64,000 bases of DNA from Nocardioides ferulae (GTDB lineage: Bacteria > Actinomycetota > Actinomycetes > Propionibacteriales > Nocardioidaceae), in NCBI RefSeq assembly GCF_003660455.1, contig NZ_QZVR01000021.1, forward strand, positions 38,533-102,532, in the 5' to 3' direction. Numbering within the stretch: the stretch's first letter is position 1; each line of letters opens with the position of its first letter. Made by a program: the position numbers and the translations under genes. Positions 31,206 through 38,325 of the stretch are shown here, piece by piece. The notes beneath the pieces are model-generated. The model saw only the letters and a list, made by a program, of their open reading frames with translations, searched no databases and was not told where the DNA came from.

Positions 31206-32219
31206 ATGGCCAAGACTCCCTGGCGCCGTCGCTCCCGCTCCGCACCCGACACCGCCACGCCGACCCCGGCGACACCGGCCGGCCCGGCGACCGGCACCCG
31301 TGCCACCGCCGCGACGGTGACCGCGGCGCCCCGAGCCGACGGGGCGACACCGGGCCCCGCCGACGCCGGAGCCGAGACCAAGGCCGAGACCAAGCCCGGC
31401 ACCGCGACCGGTGTCGCGACCGCCTCTCCGACCGCCGAGACCGCGCCCCCACCCGGGGCCGACGCCCCGTCCCCGGCCGGCCATCGCGCCACCGAACCGG
31501 TCCGCCGGCGCCGGATCCTCGACGCGACCCCCCTGCTGCTGCTGCGCAGCGCCCACCCGCGGCAGGCCGTGCTGATCGCGATCGGGCTCGCGGTGGCCGC
31601 CGCCCTGGCGAACCGGCCGACCCGCGAGGTGGGCCTGGTGTTCGTGACGGTGCTGGTCGGCCAGGCGGTGCTCGGCTGGCACAACGACCTGGTCGACCGG
31701 CGCCGCGACGCCGAGTACGACGTGCCCGGCAAGCCGCTGGCCGACGGCCGGCTCGACCCCGGCACGGCCTGGTTCGCGCTCGCCTGCGGGGTGCTGCTGG
31801 TGGTGCCGCTGGCGGTGACGAACGGACTGGTGGCCGGCGCGGCGTACCTGCTCTCGGTGCTGGTCGGCCTGCTCGGCAACGTGGTGCTGCGCCGCGGGGT
31901 GCTCTCGTTCCTGCCGTGGGCGGTGGCGTTCGCGCTCTATCCGGCGTTCCTGTCCTACGGCGGGTGGGGCGGGGCCAGCGAGGGCGACCCGCCGCACGCG
32001 CTGATGACGGGGCTGGCGGCGCTGCTCGGGGTCGGGGTCCACCTGCTCACCGCGCTGTGGGGGCTGGTCGCCGACAACAAGGAGGGCTGGACCTACCTGC
32101 CGCTGCGGCTCGGGCTGCGCCTGGGGGCGAGCCGGCTGCTGACGGTCGCGCTGGCCTACCTGGGCCTGGTGCTGGTCGCGATGGCGTTCGCCGGCACGTA
32201 CGTCGGGCTGGCCCGCTGA
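31206..32219 (+). CDS. UbiA-family prenyltransferase-like membrane protein
   Basis: Integral membrane protein of the UbiA superfamily, which attaches prenyl chains to aromatic or other acceptors. The first 95 residues are an Ala/Thr/Pro-rich disordered leader. The membrane part has about eight helices, with the first Asp motif GWHNDLVDRRRDAEYDVPGK (NDxxD) and a second loop LVADNKEGW that is shortened compared with the usual DxxxD. The acceptor cannot be named. ATG with GATACT 7 nt upstream. It reads away from carD and precedes the lipoprotein gene by 77 bp. Confidence 0.85.
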   Translation: MAKTPWRRRSRSAPDTATPTPATPAGPATGTRATAATVTAAPRADGATPGPADAGAETKAETKPGTATGVATASPTAETAPPPGADAPSPAGHRATEPVRRRRILDATPLLLLRSAHPRQAVLIAIGLAVAAALANRPTREVGLVFVTVLVGQAVLGWHNDLVDRRRDAEYDVPGKPLADGRLDPGTAWFALACGVLLVVPLAVTNGLVAGAAYLLSVLVGLLGNVVLRRGVLSFLPWAVAFALYPAFLSYGGWGGASEGDPPHALMTGLAALLGVGVHLLTALWGLVADNKEGWTYLPLRLGLRLGASRLLTVALAYLGLVLVAMAFAGTYVGLAR

Positions 32220-32236
32220 CCGGGCCGCCGCACCGC

Positions 32237-32242
32237 TAGGCT
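32237..32242 (+). promoter_or_regulatory. -10 box of the LpqE-like lipoprotein gene
   Basis: TAGGCT, 54 nt before the ATG at 32297, giving a short leader with GAAGG near the start. Confidence 0.4.
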
Positions 32243-32296
32243 GACCCCCGCACCCTGACTCCCGGCGCCAGCCGACGACCTGCGAAGGCCTGATCG

Positions 32297-32827
32297 ATGC
32301 TTCTCCGACGCCTCCCCCACCGCTCCAGCGCGCTCGCCGCGGCTCTCGTGCTGGCTCCGCTGCTGACCTCGTGCGGCTTCAACTACGCCACCGACGCCGT
32401 GGACACCCCCGGCGCCGGGGTCAACAACCGGGAGAAGTCGGTCGACGTGCTGGGCGCGATGGTGGTCGCCGCGCAGCCGAACGCCGGCACGTTCACCGCC
32501 ACCTTGTCCAACAACGAGGGAGCCGCCGCCACGCTCACCTCGCTGAGCGGCGAGGCCACCCCCGACGACTTCGAGCCGATCGAGGTGCCCGCCGAGGGTG
32601 CCGTGGTGCTCAGCGGTGACGACGGGATCGGCGTGAGCGGCGAGCTCGAGGCGGGCTACTTCGTCGAGGTCACCCTGGTCTTCGACACCGGCGAGGAGGT
32701 CTCCCTCGAGGTGCCGGTGATGACGGCGTGCGACGAGTTCGAGGGCTACGACACCGCCTCCGAGCCGGCCGCGGACGCCGAGCCCTACAGCTGCGAGGCC
32801 GCCGAGGCCCCGGAGAGCGGCCACTGA
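32297..32827 (+). CDS. LpqE-like lipoprotein, PCu(A)C-type fold suspected
   Basis: Lipoprotein with signal peptide and lipobox LTSC (LLTSCGFNYATD). The mature domain (VNNREKSVDVLGAMVVAAQPNAG, TLSNNEGAAATL) resembles actinobacterial LpqE/DUF461 proteins related to PCu(A)C copper chaperones. The Met/His copper set is not evident, so metal binding is unproven. Position supports the name: M. tuberculosis lpqE (Rv3584) neighbours carD (Rv3583c). The last 30 residues are acidic with two Cys (TACDEF, YSCEAA) that could form a disulfide. Length 176. Confidence 0.75.
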   Translation: MLLRRLPHRSSALAAALVLAPLLTSCGFNYATDAVDTPGAGVNNREKSVDVLGAMVVAAQPNAGTFTATLSNNEGAAATLTSLSGEATPDDFEPIEVPAEGAVVLSGDDGIGVSGELEAGYFVEVTLVFDTGEEVSLEVPVMTACDEFEGYDTASEPAADAEPYSCEAAEAPESGH

Positions 32828-32882
32828 GTCCGGCCGCCCCACCCACGCCGTCCCGCCCGGGCGGCCGACCCGAGGGAGTCGC

Positions 32883-33626
32883 ATGACCCACACGCTGATC
32901 CTGCTCCGCCACGGCGAGAGCGAGTGGAACGCCAAGAACCTCTTCACCGGCTGGGTCGACGTCGACCTGACCGACAAGGGGCGCGCCGAGGCGAAGCGCG
33001 GTGGGGAGCTGATGAAGGAGGCCGGCGTGCTGCCGGACGTCGTGCACACCTCGGTGCAGCGGCGCGCGATCAGCACCGCCTGCCTGGCGCTCGACGCGGC
33101 CGACCGGCACTGGATCCCGGTGCGCCGGCACTGGCGGCTCAACGAGCGCCACTACGGCGCGCTGCAGGGCAAGAACAAGAAGGAGACCCTCGAGAAGTAC
33201 GGCGAGGAGCAGTTCATGCTGTGGCGCCGCTCGTTCGACGTGCCGCCGCCGCCGATCGCCGACGACGACGAGTGGTCGCAGGTGGGCCTGCCCCAGTACG
33301 CCGACCTCGGCGACGAGATGCCGCGCACCGAGTGCCTCAAGGACGTCATCAAGCGGATGCTGCCCTACTGGGAGTCCGACGTCACCGCCGACCTCGAGGC
33401 CGGCAAGACCGTGCTGATCGCCGCCCACGGCAACAGCCTGCGGGCGATCATCAAGCACCTCGACGGCATCAGCGACGACGACATCGCGGGCCTCAACGTG
33501 CCGACCGGCATGCCGCTCGTCTACGAGCTCGACGACCAGCTGAAGCCGACCGTGGCCGGCGGCACCTACCTCGACCCCGAGGCCGCGGCCGCAGCCGCCG
33601 CAGCCGTGGCCAACCAGGGTCGCTGA
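32883..33626 (+). CDS. gpmA: 2,3-bisphosphoglycerate-dependent phosphoglycerate mutase
   Basis: Glycolytic/gluconeogenic enzyme interconverting 3- and 2-phosphoglycerate. Catalytic His in LLRHGESEWNAKNLFTGWVD, acid residue in WRLNERHYGALQG, second His in AAHGNSLRAIIKHLDG. The 247 residues fit the dPGM family exactly. The ATG follows GAGGGAGTCGC. In Mycobacterium gpm1 sits next to senX3-regX3, as it does here with phoU between. An Ala-rich tail (EAAAAAAAAVANQGR) ends it. Confidence 0.95.
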   Translation: MTHTLILLRHGESEWNAKNLFTGWVDVDLTDKGRAEAKRGGELMKEAGVLPDVVHTSVQRRAISTACLALDAADRHWIPVRRHWRLNERHYGALQGKNKKETLEKYGEEQFMLWRRSFDVPPPPIADDDEWSQVGLPQYADLGDEMPRTECLKDVIKRMLPYWESDVTADLEAGKTVLIAAHGNSLRAIIKHLDGISDDDIAGLNVPTGMPLVYELDDQLKPTVAGGTYLDPEAAAAAAAAVANQGR

Positions 33627-33656
33627 GCAGCCCACCGCCCCACCCGACGTACACGA

Positions 33657-33690
33657 AGATCGGCGCCATCCCTGCGCATGGCGCCGATCT
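33657..33690. terminator. Hairpin terminator after gpmA
   Basis: Perfect 13-bp arms AGATCGGCGCCAT / ATGGCGCCGATCT with an 8-nt loop, 31 bp past the gpmA stop. No U-tract. Confidence 0.7.
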
Positions 33691-33719
33691 GCGTCTGTCG
33701 GTGGGCGGCCGGCCGGAGG

Positions 33720-33739
33720 ATCGCCGGATATCCGGCGAT
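33720..33739. repeat. Perfect 20-bp palindrome
   Basis: ATCGCCGGATATCCGGCGAT, self-complementary without spacer, between the two hairpins that separate gpmA and phoU. Confidence 0.8.
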
Positions 33740-33740
33740 T

Positions 33741-33797
33741 CCCTCACTTCTCACGCGTTGCACAGCACGTGTGAAGTGAGGGCAACGCGTGAGAAGT
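33741..33797. repeat. Overlapping, mutually exclusive hairpins between gpmA and phoU
   Basis: CCCTCACTTC (33741-33750) can pair with GAAGTGAGGG (33773-33782). The overlapping ACTTCTCACGCGTTGC (33746-33761) can pair with GCAACGCGTGAGAAGT (33782-33797). Both are perfect, 10 and 16 bp, but share bases, so only one can form. It lies 10 bp from the phoU stop in a convergent gap and probably ends the phoU transcript. Confidence 0.7.
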
Positions 33798-33807
33798 CCC
33801 GGGTGAG

Positions 33808-34464
33808 CTACGCGTCGACGGCGGCCGGGTTCTCCCCGGTGACGACGAACACGACGCGGTTGGCGACCGACACGGCGTGGTCGGCGATCCGCTCGTAGTA
33901 GCGGCCGAGCAGGGCGATGTCGACCGCGGCCTCGACGCCGTGGGTCCATCCGTCGCCGAGGAGCACCGAGAAGCTGGCCCGGCGCAGCTGGTCCATCTCC
34001 TCGTCGGCGCGGCCGAGGGCGATCGCGGCCTCGACGTCGCGGGTGGTGATGATCGAGGTGACCTGGCCGACCATCTCCTGGGCGACCTCGGCCATCCGGA
34101 CCAGGGTGGGACGCAGCTCGTCGGGGACGGCGACGTTGGGCACGCGGAGCCGGGCGATCTTGGCGACGTGGACAGAGAGGTCGCCCATCCGCTCGAGCTC
34201 GCTGACCATCCGCAGCGCGGCCACCACGGTGCGCAGGTCGCCGGCGACCGGCTGCTGCAGGGAGAGCAGGGAGAACGCGGTGTCCTCGACCCGCTCCCGG
34301 GCCCGGTCGATCTCGACGTCGGCGGAGATGACGTGCTCGGCCATGTCGGCGTCCCCGCTGAGCAGGGCGGCGGTGGCGCGCTGCACGGAGGTCTGCACCT
34401 TGTGGGCGATGTCGGCGAGGTCGGCGAACATGGAGTCGAGCTGTTCGTGGAAGGCTTCACGCAT
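33808..34464 (-). CDS. phoU: Phosphate-transport regulatory protein PhoU
   Basis: Helical-bundle protein that represses phosphate-starvation signalling by acting on the sensor kinase. Two PhoU repeats are visible (about residues 10-95 and 115-200), with typical AEHVISADVEIDRARERVED and ERMGDLSVHVAKIARLR, and near the end GRYYERIADHAVSVANRVVFVVTGE. Length 218 is standard. It is transcribed divergently from senX3, and a PHO box lies in the shared gap. Confidence 0.95.
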   Translation of the reverse strand: MREAFHEQLDSMFADLADIAHKVQTSVQRATAALLSGDADMAEHVISADVEIDRARERVEDTAFSLLSLQQPVAGDLRTVVAALRMVSELERMGDLSVHVAKIARLRVPNVAVPDELRPTLVRMAEVAQEMVGQVTSIITTRDVEAAIALGRADEEMDQLRRASFSVLLGDGWTHGVEAAVDIALLGRYYERIADHAVSVANRVVFVVTGENPAAVDA

Positions 34465-34508
34465 GCCGCCGACCGTAGGCGCCCTACATGACGAGTCGGG
34501 GTGGGGCG

Positions 34509-34526
34509 GTGAACGAGGGGTGAACG
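34509..34526 (-). promoter_or_regulatory. PHO box between phoU and senX3
   Basis: On the minus strand GTTCACCCCTC is followed by GTTCACC, an 11-nt-phased direct repeat identical in layout to the Streptomyces PhoP box (GTTCACC units). A further GTGAAC occurs at 34561. Binding by RegX3/PhoP here would autoregulate phoU and the two-component genes. Confidence 0.65.
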
Positions 34527-34573
34527 TTTCGAAGCCGGGGTCTCCCGCGGCGAAATGGTGGTGAACGCGGCCG

Positions 34574-34579
34574 TACGAT
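34574..34579 (+). promoter_or_regulatory. Leaderless-type -10 box of senX3
   Basis: TACGAT 7 nt before GTG 34587, immediately downstream of the PHO repeats. Confidence 0.5.
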
Positions 34580-34586
34580 CACCTCC

Positions 34587-35795
34587 GTGGACCCGACGAC
34601 GCAGGCGTTCCTGGCCGCGATCATCGGGGCCTTCGTCTCCGGGGGCGCGGTGCTGGCCTGGCACTACAGCGACCGGCAGCAGCACCAGGCGACGCCGGTC
34701 GAGGAGCCGCTGGTGCCGACCGGCGTGGCGACCGTGCTGTCGGTGCTGCGCAGCAGCGCGGTGGTGGTCGACGAGTCCGACCTGGTGCTGAAGGCGTCCG
34801 CGCCGGCGTACGCCCTGGGTCTGGTCCGCGGCACCCGCCTGGCCTCCGACCAGCTGGCCGAGCTGGTGCACCAGGTGCGCCGCGACGGCCAGATCCGTGA
34901 GACCGAGCTGGTGATGACCCGGTCGGCCACCCCGAACCGGCACGTCACAGCGCGGGTGGCGCCGCTGGGCTCGCGCCTGGTGCTGGCGCTGGTCGAGGAC
35001 CGCACCCGGGAGCGGCGGGTGGAGGCGGTACGCCGCGACTTCGTGGCCAACGTGAGCCACGAGCTGAAGACGCCGGTGGGTGCGATCCGGGTGCTCGCGG
35101 AGGCGGTGCACGACGCGGCGGAGGACCCGACGGCGGTGAAGCGGTTCGCGGACCGGATGCTCACCGAGAGCGAGCGGCTGACCCGGCTGGTGCAGCAGGT
35201 GATCGAGCTGTCCCGCTTGCAGGACGACGACCCGCTGGACGCGCCCACGATGCTCGCGCTCGACGAGGTGGTCGCGGTGGCGGTCGACACCAGCGCGATC
35301 GACGCGGAGGCGAAGCGGATCTCGATCGTCACCTCCGGCACGACGGGCCTGCACGTGGTCGGCAACGAGGAGCAGGTGACCGCCGCGGTGGCCAACCTGG
35401 TCGCGAACGCGGTGTCCTACTCCGATCCCGACTCCACGGTGCTGGTGACCACGAAGGCCGAGGACGGCCGGGCGGAGATCTCGGTGGTCGACCAGGGCAT
35501 CGGCATCCCCGCCGACGAGATCGACCGCATCTTCGAGCGCTTCTACCGGGTCGACCCGGCCCGGCACCGCTCCACCGGCGGCACCGGTCTGGGCCTGTCG
35601 ATCGTCAAGCACGTCGCAGCCACCCACGGCGGCGAGGTGCGGGTGTGGTCGGTGGAGGGCCAGGGGTCGACGTTCACGCTGTCGCTGCCGCGCCATCACC
35701 GCCACGATGGGGCGGAGGACGGCTCCGTGGATCTCTCGTACGACGGTCTGGCCGACGGCCCGACCGCTTCCAGCAACCAGGAGGAACACCGGTGA
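34587..35795 (+). CDS. senX3: Phosphate-responsive sensor histidine kinase SenX3/PhoR-like
   Basis: Membrane sensor kinase that phosphorylates RegX3 when phosphate is scarce. One N-terminal helix (AFLAAIIGAFVSGGAVLAWHY), a PAS-like region (residues 45-140), HisKA with phospho-acceptor in RRDFVANVSHELKTPVGA, and HATPase_c with N box NLVANAVSYS, G1 DQGIGIP, F box FERFYRV and G2 GGTGLGLSIVKH. M. tuberculosis SenX3 is similar in length (410) and in the RRDFVANVSHELKTPVGA segment. GTG start, leaderless layout. Overlaps regX3 by 4 bp. Confidence 0.95.
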   Translation: MDPTTQAFLAAIIGAFVSGGAVLAWHYSDRQQHQATPVEEPLVPTGVATVLSVLRSSAVVVDESDLVLKASAPAYALGLVRGTRLASDQLAELVHQVRRDGQIRETELVMTRSATPNRHVTARVAPLGSRLVLALVEDRTRERRVEAVRRDFVANVSHELKTPVGAIRVLAEAVHDAAEDPTAVKRFADRMLTESERLTRLVQQVIELSRLQDDDPLDAPTMLALDEVVAVAVDTSAIDAEAKRISIVTSGTTGLHVVGNEEQVTAAVANLVANAVSYSDPDSTVLVTTKAEDGRAEISVVDQGIGIPADEIDRIFERFYRVDPARHRSTGGTGLGLSIVKHVAATHGGEVRVWSVEGQGSTFTLSLPRHHRHDGAEDGSVDLSYDGLADGPTASSNQEEHR

Positions 35796-36469
35796 CCCGG
35801 GTACTCGTCGTCGAGGACGAAGAGAGCTACAGCGAGGCTCTCGCCTACATGCTGCGCAAGGAGGGCTTCGAGGTGGCGATCGCGGCCACCGGCACCGACG
35901 CGCTCACCGAGTTCGAGCGCAACGGCGCCGACATCGTGCTGCTGGACCTGATGTTGCCGGGCCTGCCCGGCACCGAGGTGATCCGTCAGATCCGGCAGAC
36001 CTCGCACGTGCCGGTGATCATGGTCAGCGCCAAGGACGAGGAGGTCGACAAGGTGGTCGGCCTCGAGCTGGGCGCCGACGACTACGTCACCAAGCCCTAC
36101 AGCTCGCGTGAGCTGGTCGCCCGGATCCGGGCGGTGCTGCGCCGCGGCGCCGAGCCGGACCTGGCGCCGTCCACGCTGGAGGCGGGTCCGGTGCGGATGG
36201 ACGTCGAGCGGCACGTCGTCACCGTCGACGGCCAGGAGCAGCGGCTGCCGCTGAAGGAGTTCGAGCTGCTGGAGATGTTCCTGCGCAACCCGGGCCGGGT
36301 GCTCACCCGCGGGCAGCTGATCGACCGGGTGTGGGGCTCGGACTACGTCGGCGACACCAAGACCCTCGACGTGCACGTGAAGCGGCTGCGCGCGAAGCTC
36401 GAGCCGGACCCGGGCGAGCCGAAGTACCTCGTCACGGTCCGCGGTCTCGGCTACAAGCTGGACCTCTGA
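35792..36469 (+). CDS. regX3: Phosphate response regulator RegX3 (OmpR/PhoB family)
   Basis: Two-component response regulator. The receiver has acidic pocket VEDEES, phospho-acceptor Asp in VLLDLMLPGLPG, Thr/Ser in MVSAKDE and Lys in VTKPYSSREL. The C-terminal winged helix (LKEFELLEMFLRNPGRVLTRGQL, VDVHVKRLRAKL-type motif, TVRGLGYKLDL) binds PHO boxes. Length 225 equals the family. GTG start in a GTGA overlap with senX3 and a CAGGAGG ribosome site. Followed by a family A repeat. Confidence 0.96.
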   Translation: MTRVLVVEDEESYSEALAYMLRKEGFEVAIAATGTDALTEFERNGADIVLLDLMLPGLPGTEVIRQIRQTSHVPVIMVSAKDEEVDKVVGLELGADDYVTKPYSSRELVARIRAVLRRGAEPDLAPSTLEAGPVRMDVERHVVTVDGQEQRLPLKEFELLEMFLRNPGRVLTRGQLIDRVWGSDYVGDTKTLDVHVKRLRAKLEPDPGEPKYLVTVRGLGYKLDL

Positions 36470-36530
36470 CGCCGAGGGGTCACTGATTCCCGCGTTCTCG
36501 CGGCGTGTCGGGGAACGCTTGACCTCTCGG
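36470..36530. repeat. Dispersed structured repeat family A, copy 3
   Basis: Outer stem CCGAGGGGTCA / TGACCTCTCGG, inner GATTCCC / GGGGAAC, central hairpin CCGCG-TTCT-CGCGG. It overlaps the region just past the regX3 stop and may act as its terminator. The outer stem differs from copies 1, 2 and 4, but pairing is kept. Confidence 0.85.
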
Positions 36531-36631
36531 TGCGCCCACCCGACCGGCAGCCGCCCACATTGGCGCGATCTCGGCGTACGACGTCGGAGAACCGCGTGCC
36601 GATCGCGCACCGCGGTTCCTAGGCTGAGCCG

Positions 36632-37591
36632 GTGACGAGCACCCCCACCGCCGGGCCCACCGCCGGCGCCGCCCCTGCCCCCGCCGCGCCGGCGCCCGCG
36701 GCCTGGCTGCCCGTGGCCGCGGTGGCGGTGACGCTGGTGCTGTGGGCGAGCGCGTTCGTGGCGATCCGACACCTGGGCGAGGACTTCTCGCCGGGTGCGC
36801 TGTCACTGGGTCGGCTGCTGGTGGGGGCGCTCTGCCTGGGGGTGGTGGCGCTGAGTCGCGGGCTGCCGCGCCCGACCGGGCGCGAGTGGGTGTCGATCGT
36901 GGCGATCGGCGTGCTCTGGTACGGCGTCTACAACGTCGCGCTGAACGAGGGCGAGCGGCGCATCGACGCCGGCACCGCCTCGATGCTGATCCAGGTCTCG
37001 CCGGTGCTGATCGCGCTGCTCGCGGCGGTGTTCCTCGCCGAGCGGTTCACCGGGTTCCTGGCGCTCGGGCTGGCGCTGGCCTTCGCCGGCGTGGGGCTGA
37101 TCGGCTGGTCGACCTCCGACGACCCCGAGCACGACGCGCTCGGTGTGGTGCTGTGCCTGGTCTCGGCGGTGGTCTACTCGATCAGCGTGATCCTGCAGAA
37201 GCCGCTGATGGCGCGGATCGGCGCCGTCCACCTCACGTGGCTGGCCTGCACGGTCGGCGCCATCGCCTGCCTGCCGTGGCTCGGCACCCTGCTCTCCGAG
37301 GCCGGCGACGCGCCCGCGTCGTCGATCTGGTGGGTGGTCTATCTGGGGGTGTTCCCGACCGCGATCGCGTTCAGCACCTACGCGTATGCGCTGAAGACGA
37401 TGACCGCCAGCAGCCTCGGGGTGACCACCTATCTGGTGCCGCCGATCACGATCCTGCTGGGCCTGGTCTTCCTCGACGAGGTGCCGCCGGCGATGGCGTA
37501 CGCCGGGGGCGTGCTGGCGTTGGTCGGCGTCGCGGTCGCGCGGCGCAAGCCGAAGGTGGTCGTGGCCGACGACTCCCCGCAGCCGGCCTGA
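36632..37591 (+). CDS. EamA/DMT-superfamily exporter
   Basis: Ten-helix drug/metabolite transporter with two EamA repeats (about residues 30-160 and 175-305). Typical pieces are LWASAFVAIRHLGEDFSPGAL, NEGERRIDAGTASMLIQVSPV and, in repeat two, TASSLGVTTYLVPPITILLG. Substrate is unknown; family members export amino acids or metabolites. GTG with TAGGCT 6 nt upstream (36620-36625), so leaderless. An inverted GAACCGCG/CGCGGTTC pair lies just before the promoter. Length 319 includes a 25-residue Ala/Pro leader. Confidence 0.9.
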   Translation: MTSTPTAGPTAGAAPAPAAPAPAAWLPVAAVAVTLVLWASAFVAIRHLGEDFSPGALSLGRLLVGALCLGVVALSRGLPRPTGREWVSIVAIGVLWYGVYNVALNEGERRIDAGTASMLIQVSPVLIALLAAVFLAERFTGFLALGLALAFAGVGLIGWSTSDDPEHDALGVVLCLVSAVVYSISVILQKPLMARIGAVHLTWLACTVGAIACLPWLGTLLSEAGDAPASSIWWVVYLGVFPTAIAFSTYAYALKTMTASSLGVTTYLVPPITILLGLVFLDEVPPAMAYAGGVLALVGVAVARRKPKVVVADDSPQPA

Positions 37592-37649
37592 GCGGCGTAC
37601 CGCCCGCGCCTCGTCACCATCGGCGCCCGGAGTCGCGCGCAGTGCGGCT

Positions 37650-37719
37650 TGTAACGCGGTGTCCGGGTGACTACTGCGGCGTCCCAGCACCGCGGTAGTG
37701 CCACGGACACCGCGTTACA
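37650..37719. repeat. Inverted repeat family C, copy 2
   Basis: Outer arms TGTAACGCGGTGTCC / GGACACCGCGTTACA are identical to the outer parts of 17743-17812, while the interior differs but keeps its own pairing (CTACTGCGG with CCGCGGTAG). Convergent gap between the DMT exporter and the YbjN gene. Confidence 0.88.
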
Positions 37720-37752
37720 GCTCAGCCCGAGCCGGACCCGCCGCCGCGTCGC

Positions 37753-38325
37753 TCAGTCGGAGTCTGGCTCCTCGCCGGCCTCGAGCCATCCGCGGAACGC
37801 CTCGAGGTTGCGGGTGGACTCGCCACGCAGCTTGCGCCACTCCCACTCCTTGCGGATCGAGGAGGCGAAGCCGAGCTCGAGGATGGTGTTGAACGACTCG
37901 TCGGCGTAGGTCAGCACCGACCCGAGCAGCCGGTCGAGCTCCTCGGGGGTGATCGTGCCGAGCGGCAGCCGGGCGTCGAGGTAGATGTCGCCGAGCCGGT
38001 CGAGGGCGAACGCGACGGCGTACATGCGCAGGTTGCGCTGCAGCAGCCAGCGGTAGACCTCTTCGTGGTTCTCGTCGGGTCGGCGGCAGACGAACGCGTG
38101 GACGCCCAGGGCGTGCGGGCCGACGTCGAGGCGCACCGCGGTCTGCAGCTTCTTCTCGCCCGGCAGCGAGAACGAGAAGACCCCCGCAGCGAGCTCGCGG
38201 TGCTCGATCTCGCTGTCGGTGAGATGGGCGCGCACCACGTCGACGGCGGCGCGAACGGCGTCGTCGACCGGAGCCTGTGGCACTCCCGACGCGGACGAGG
38301 CCTCGGCCGGAGACTGGTCGCTCAC
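37753..38325 (-). CDS. YbjN-domain protein
   Basis: 190-residue cytosolic YbjN-family protein (Pfam PF10722 type). Recognisable from LQTAVRLDVGPHALGVHAFVCR, RWLLQRNLRMYAVAFALDRLGD and ARLPLGTITPEELDRLLG. The fold resembles type III secretion chaperones; the biochemical role is unknown. GTG start in a GTGA overlap with the mshA stop. In Mycobacterium the gene following mshA (Rv0487) belongs to the same family, so the coupling is conserved and suggests a role near mycothiol metabolism. Confidence 0.88.
   Translation of the reverse strand: MSDQSPAEASSASGVPQAPVDDAVRAAVDVVRAHLTDSEIEHRELAAGVFSFSLPGEKKLQTAVRLDVGPHALGVHAFVCRRPDENHEEVYRWLLQRNLRMYAVAFALDRLGDIYLDARLPLGTITPEELDRLLGSVLTYADESFNTILELGFASSIRKEWEWRKLRGESTRNLEAFRGWLEAGEEPDSD

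Noticed and set aside
36481..36806. Minus-strand frame of 108 codons after regX3
   Set aside because: Overlaps the DMT gene start and repeat A; biased composition and no promoter.
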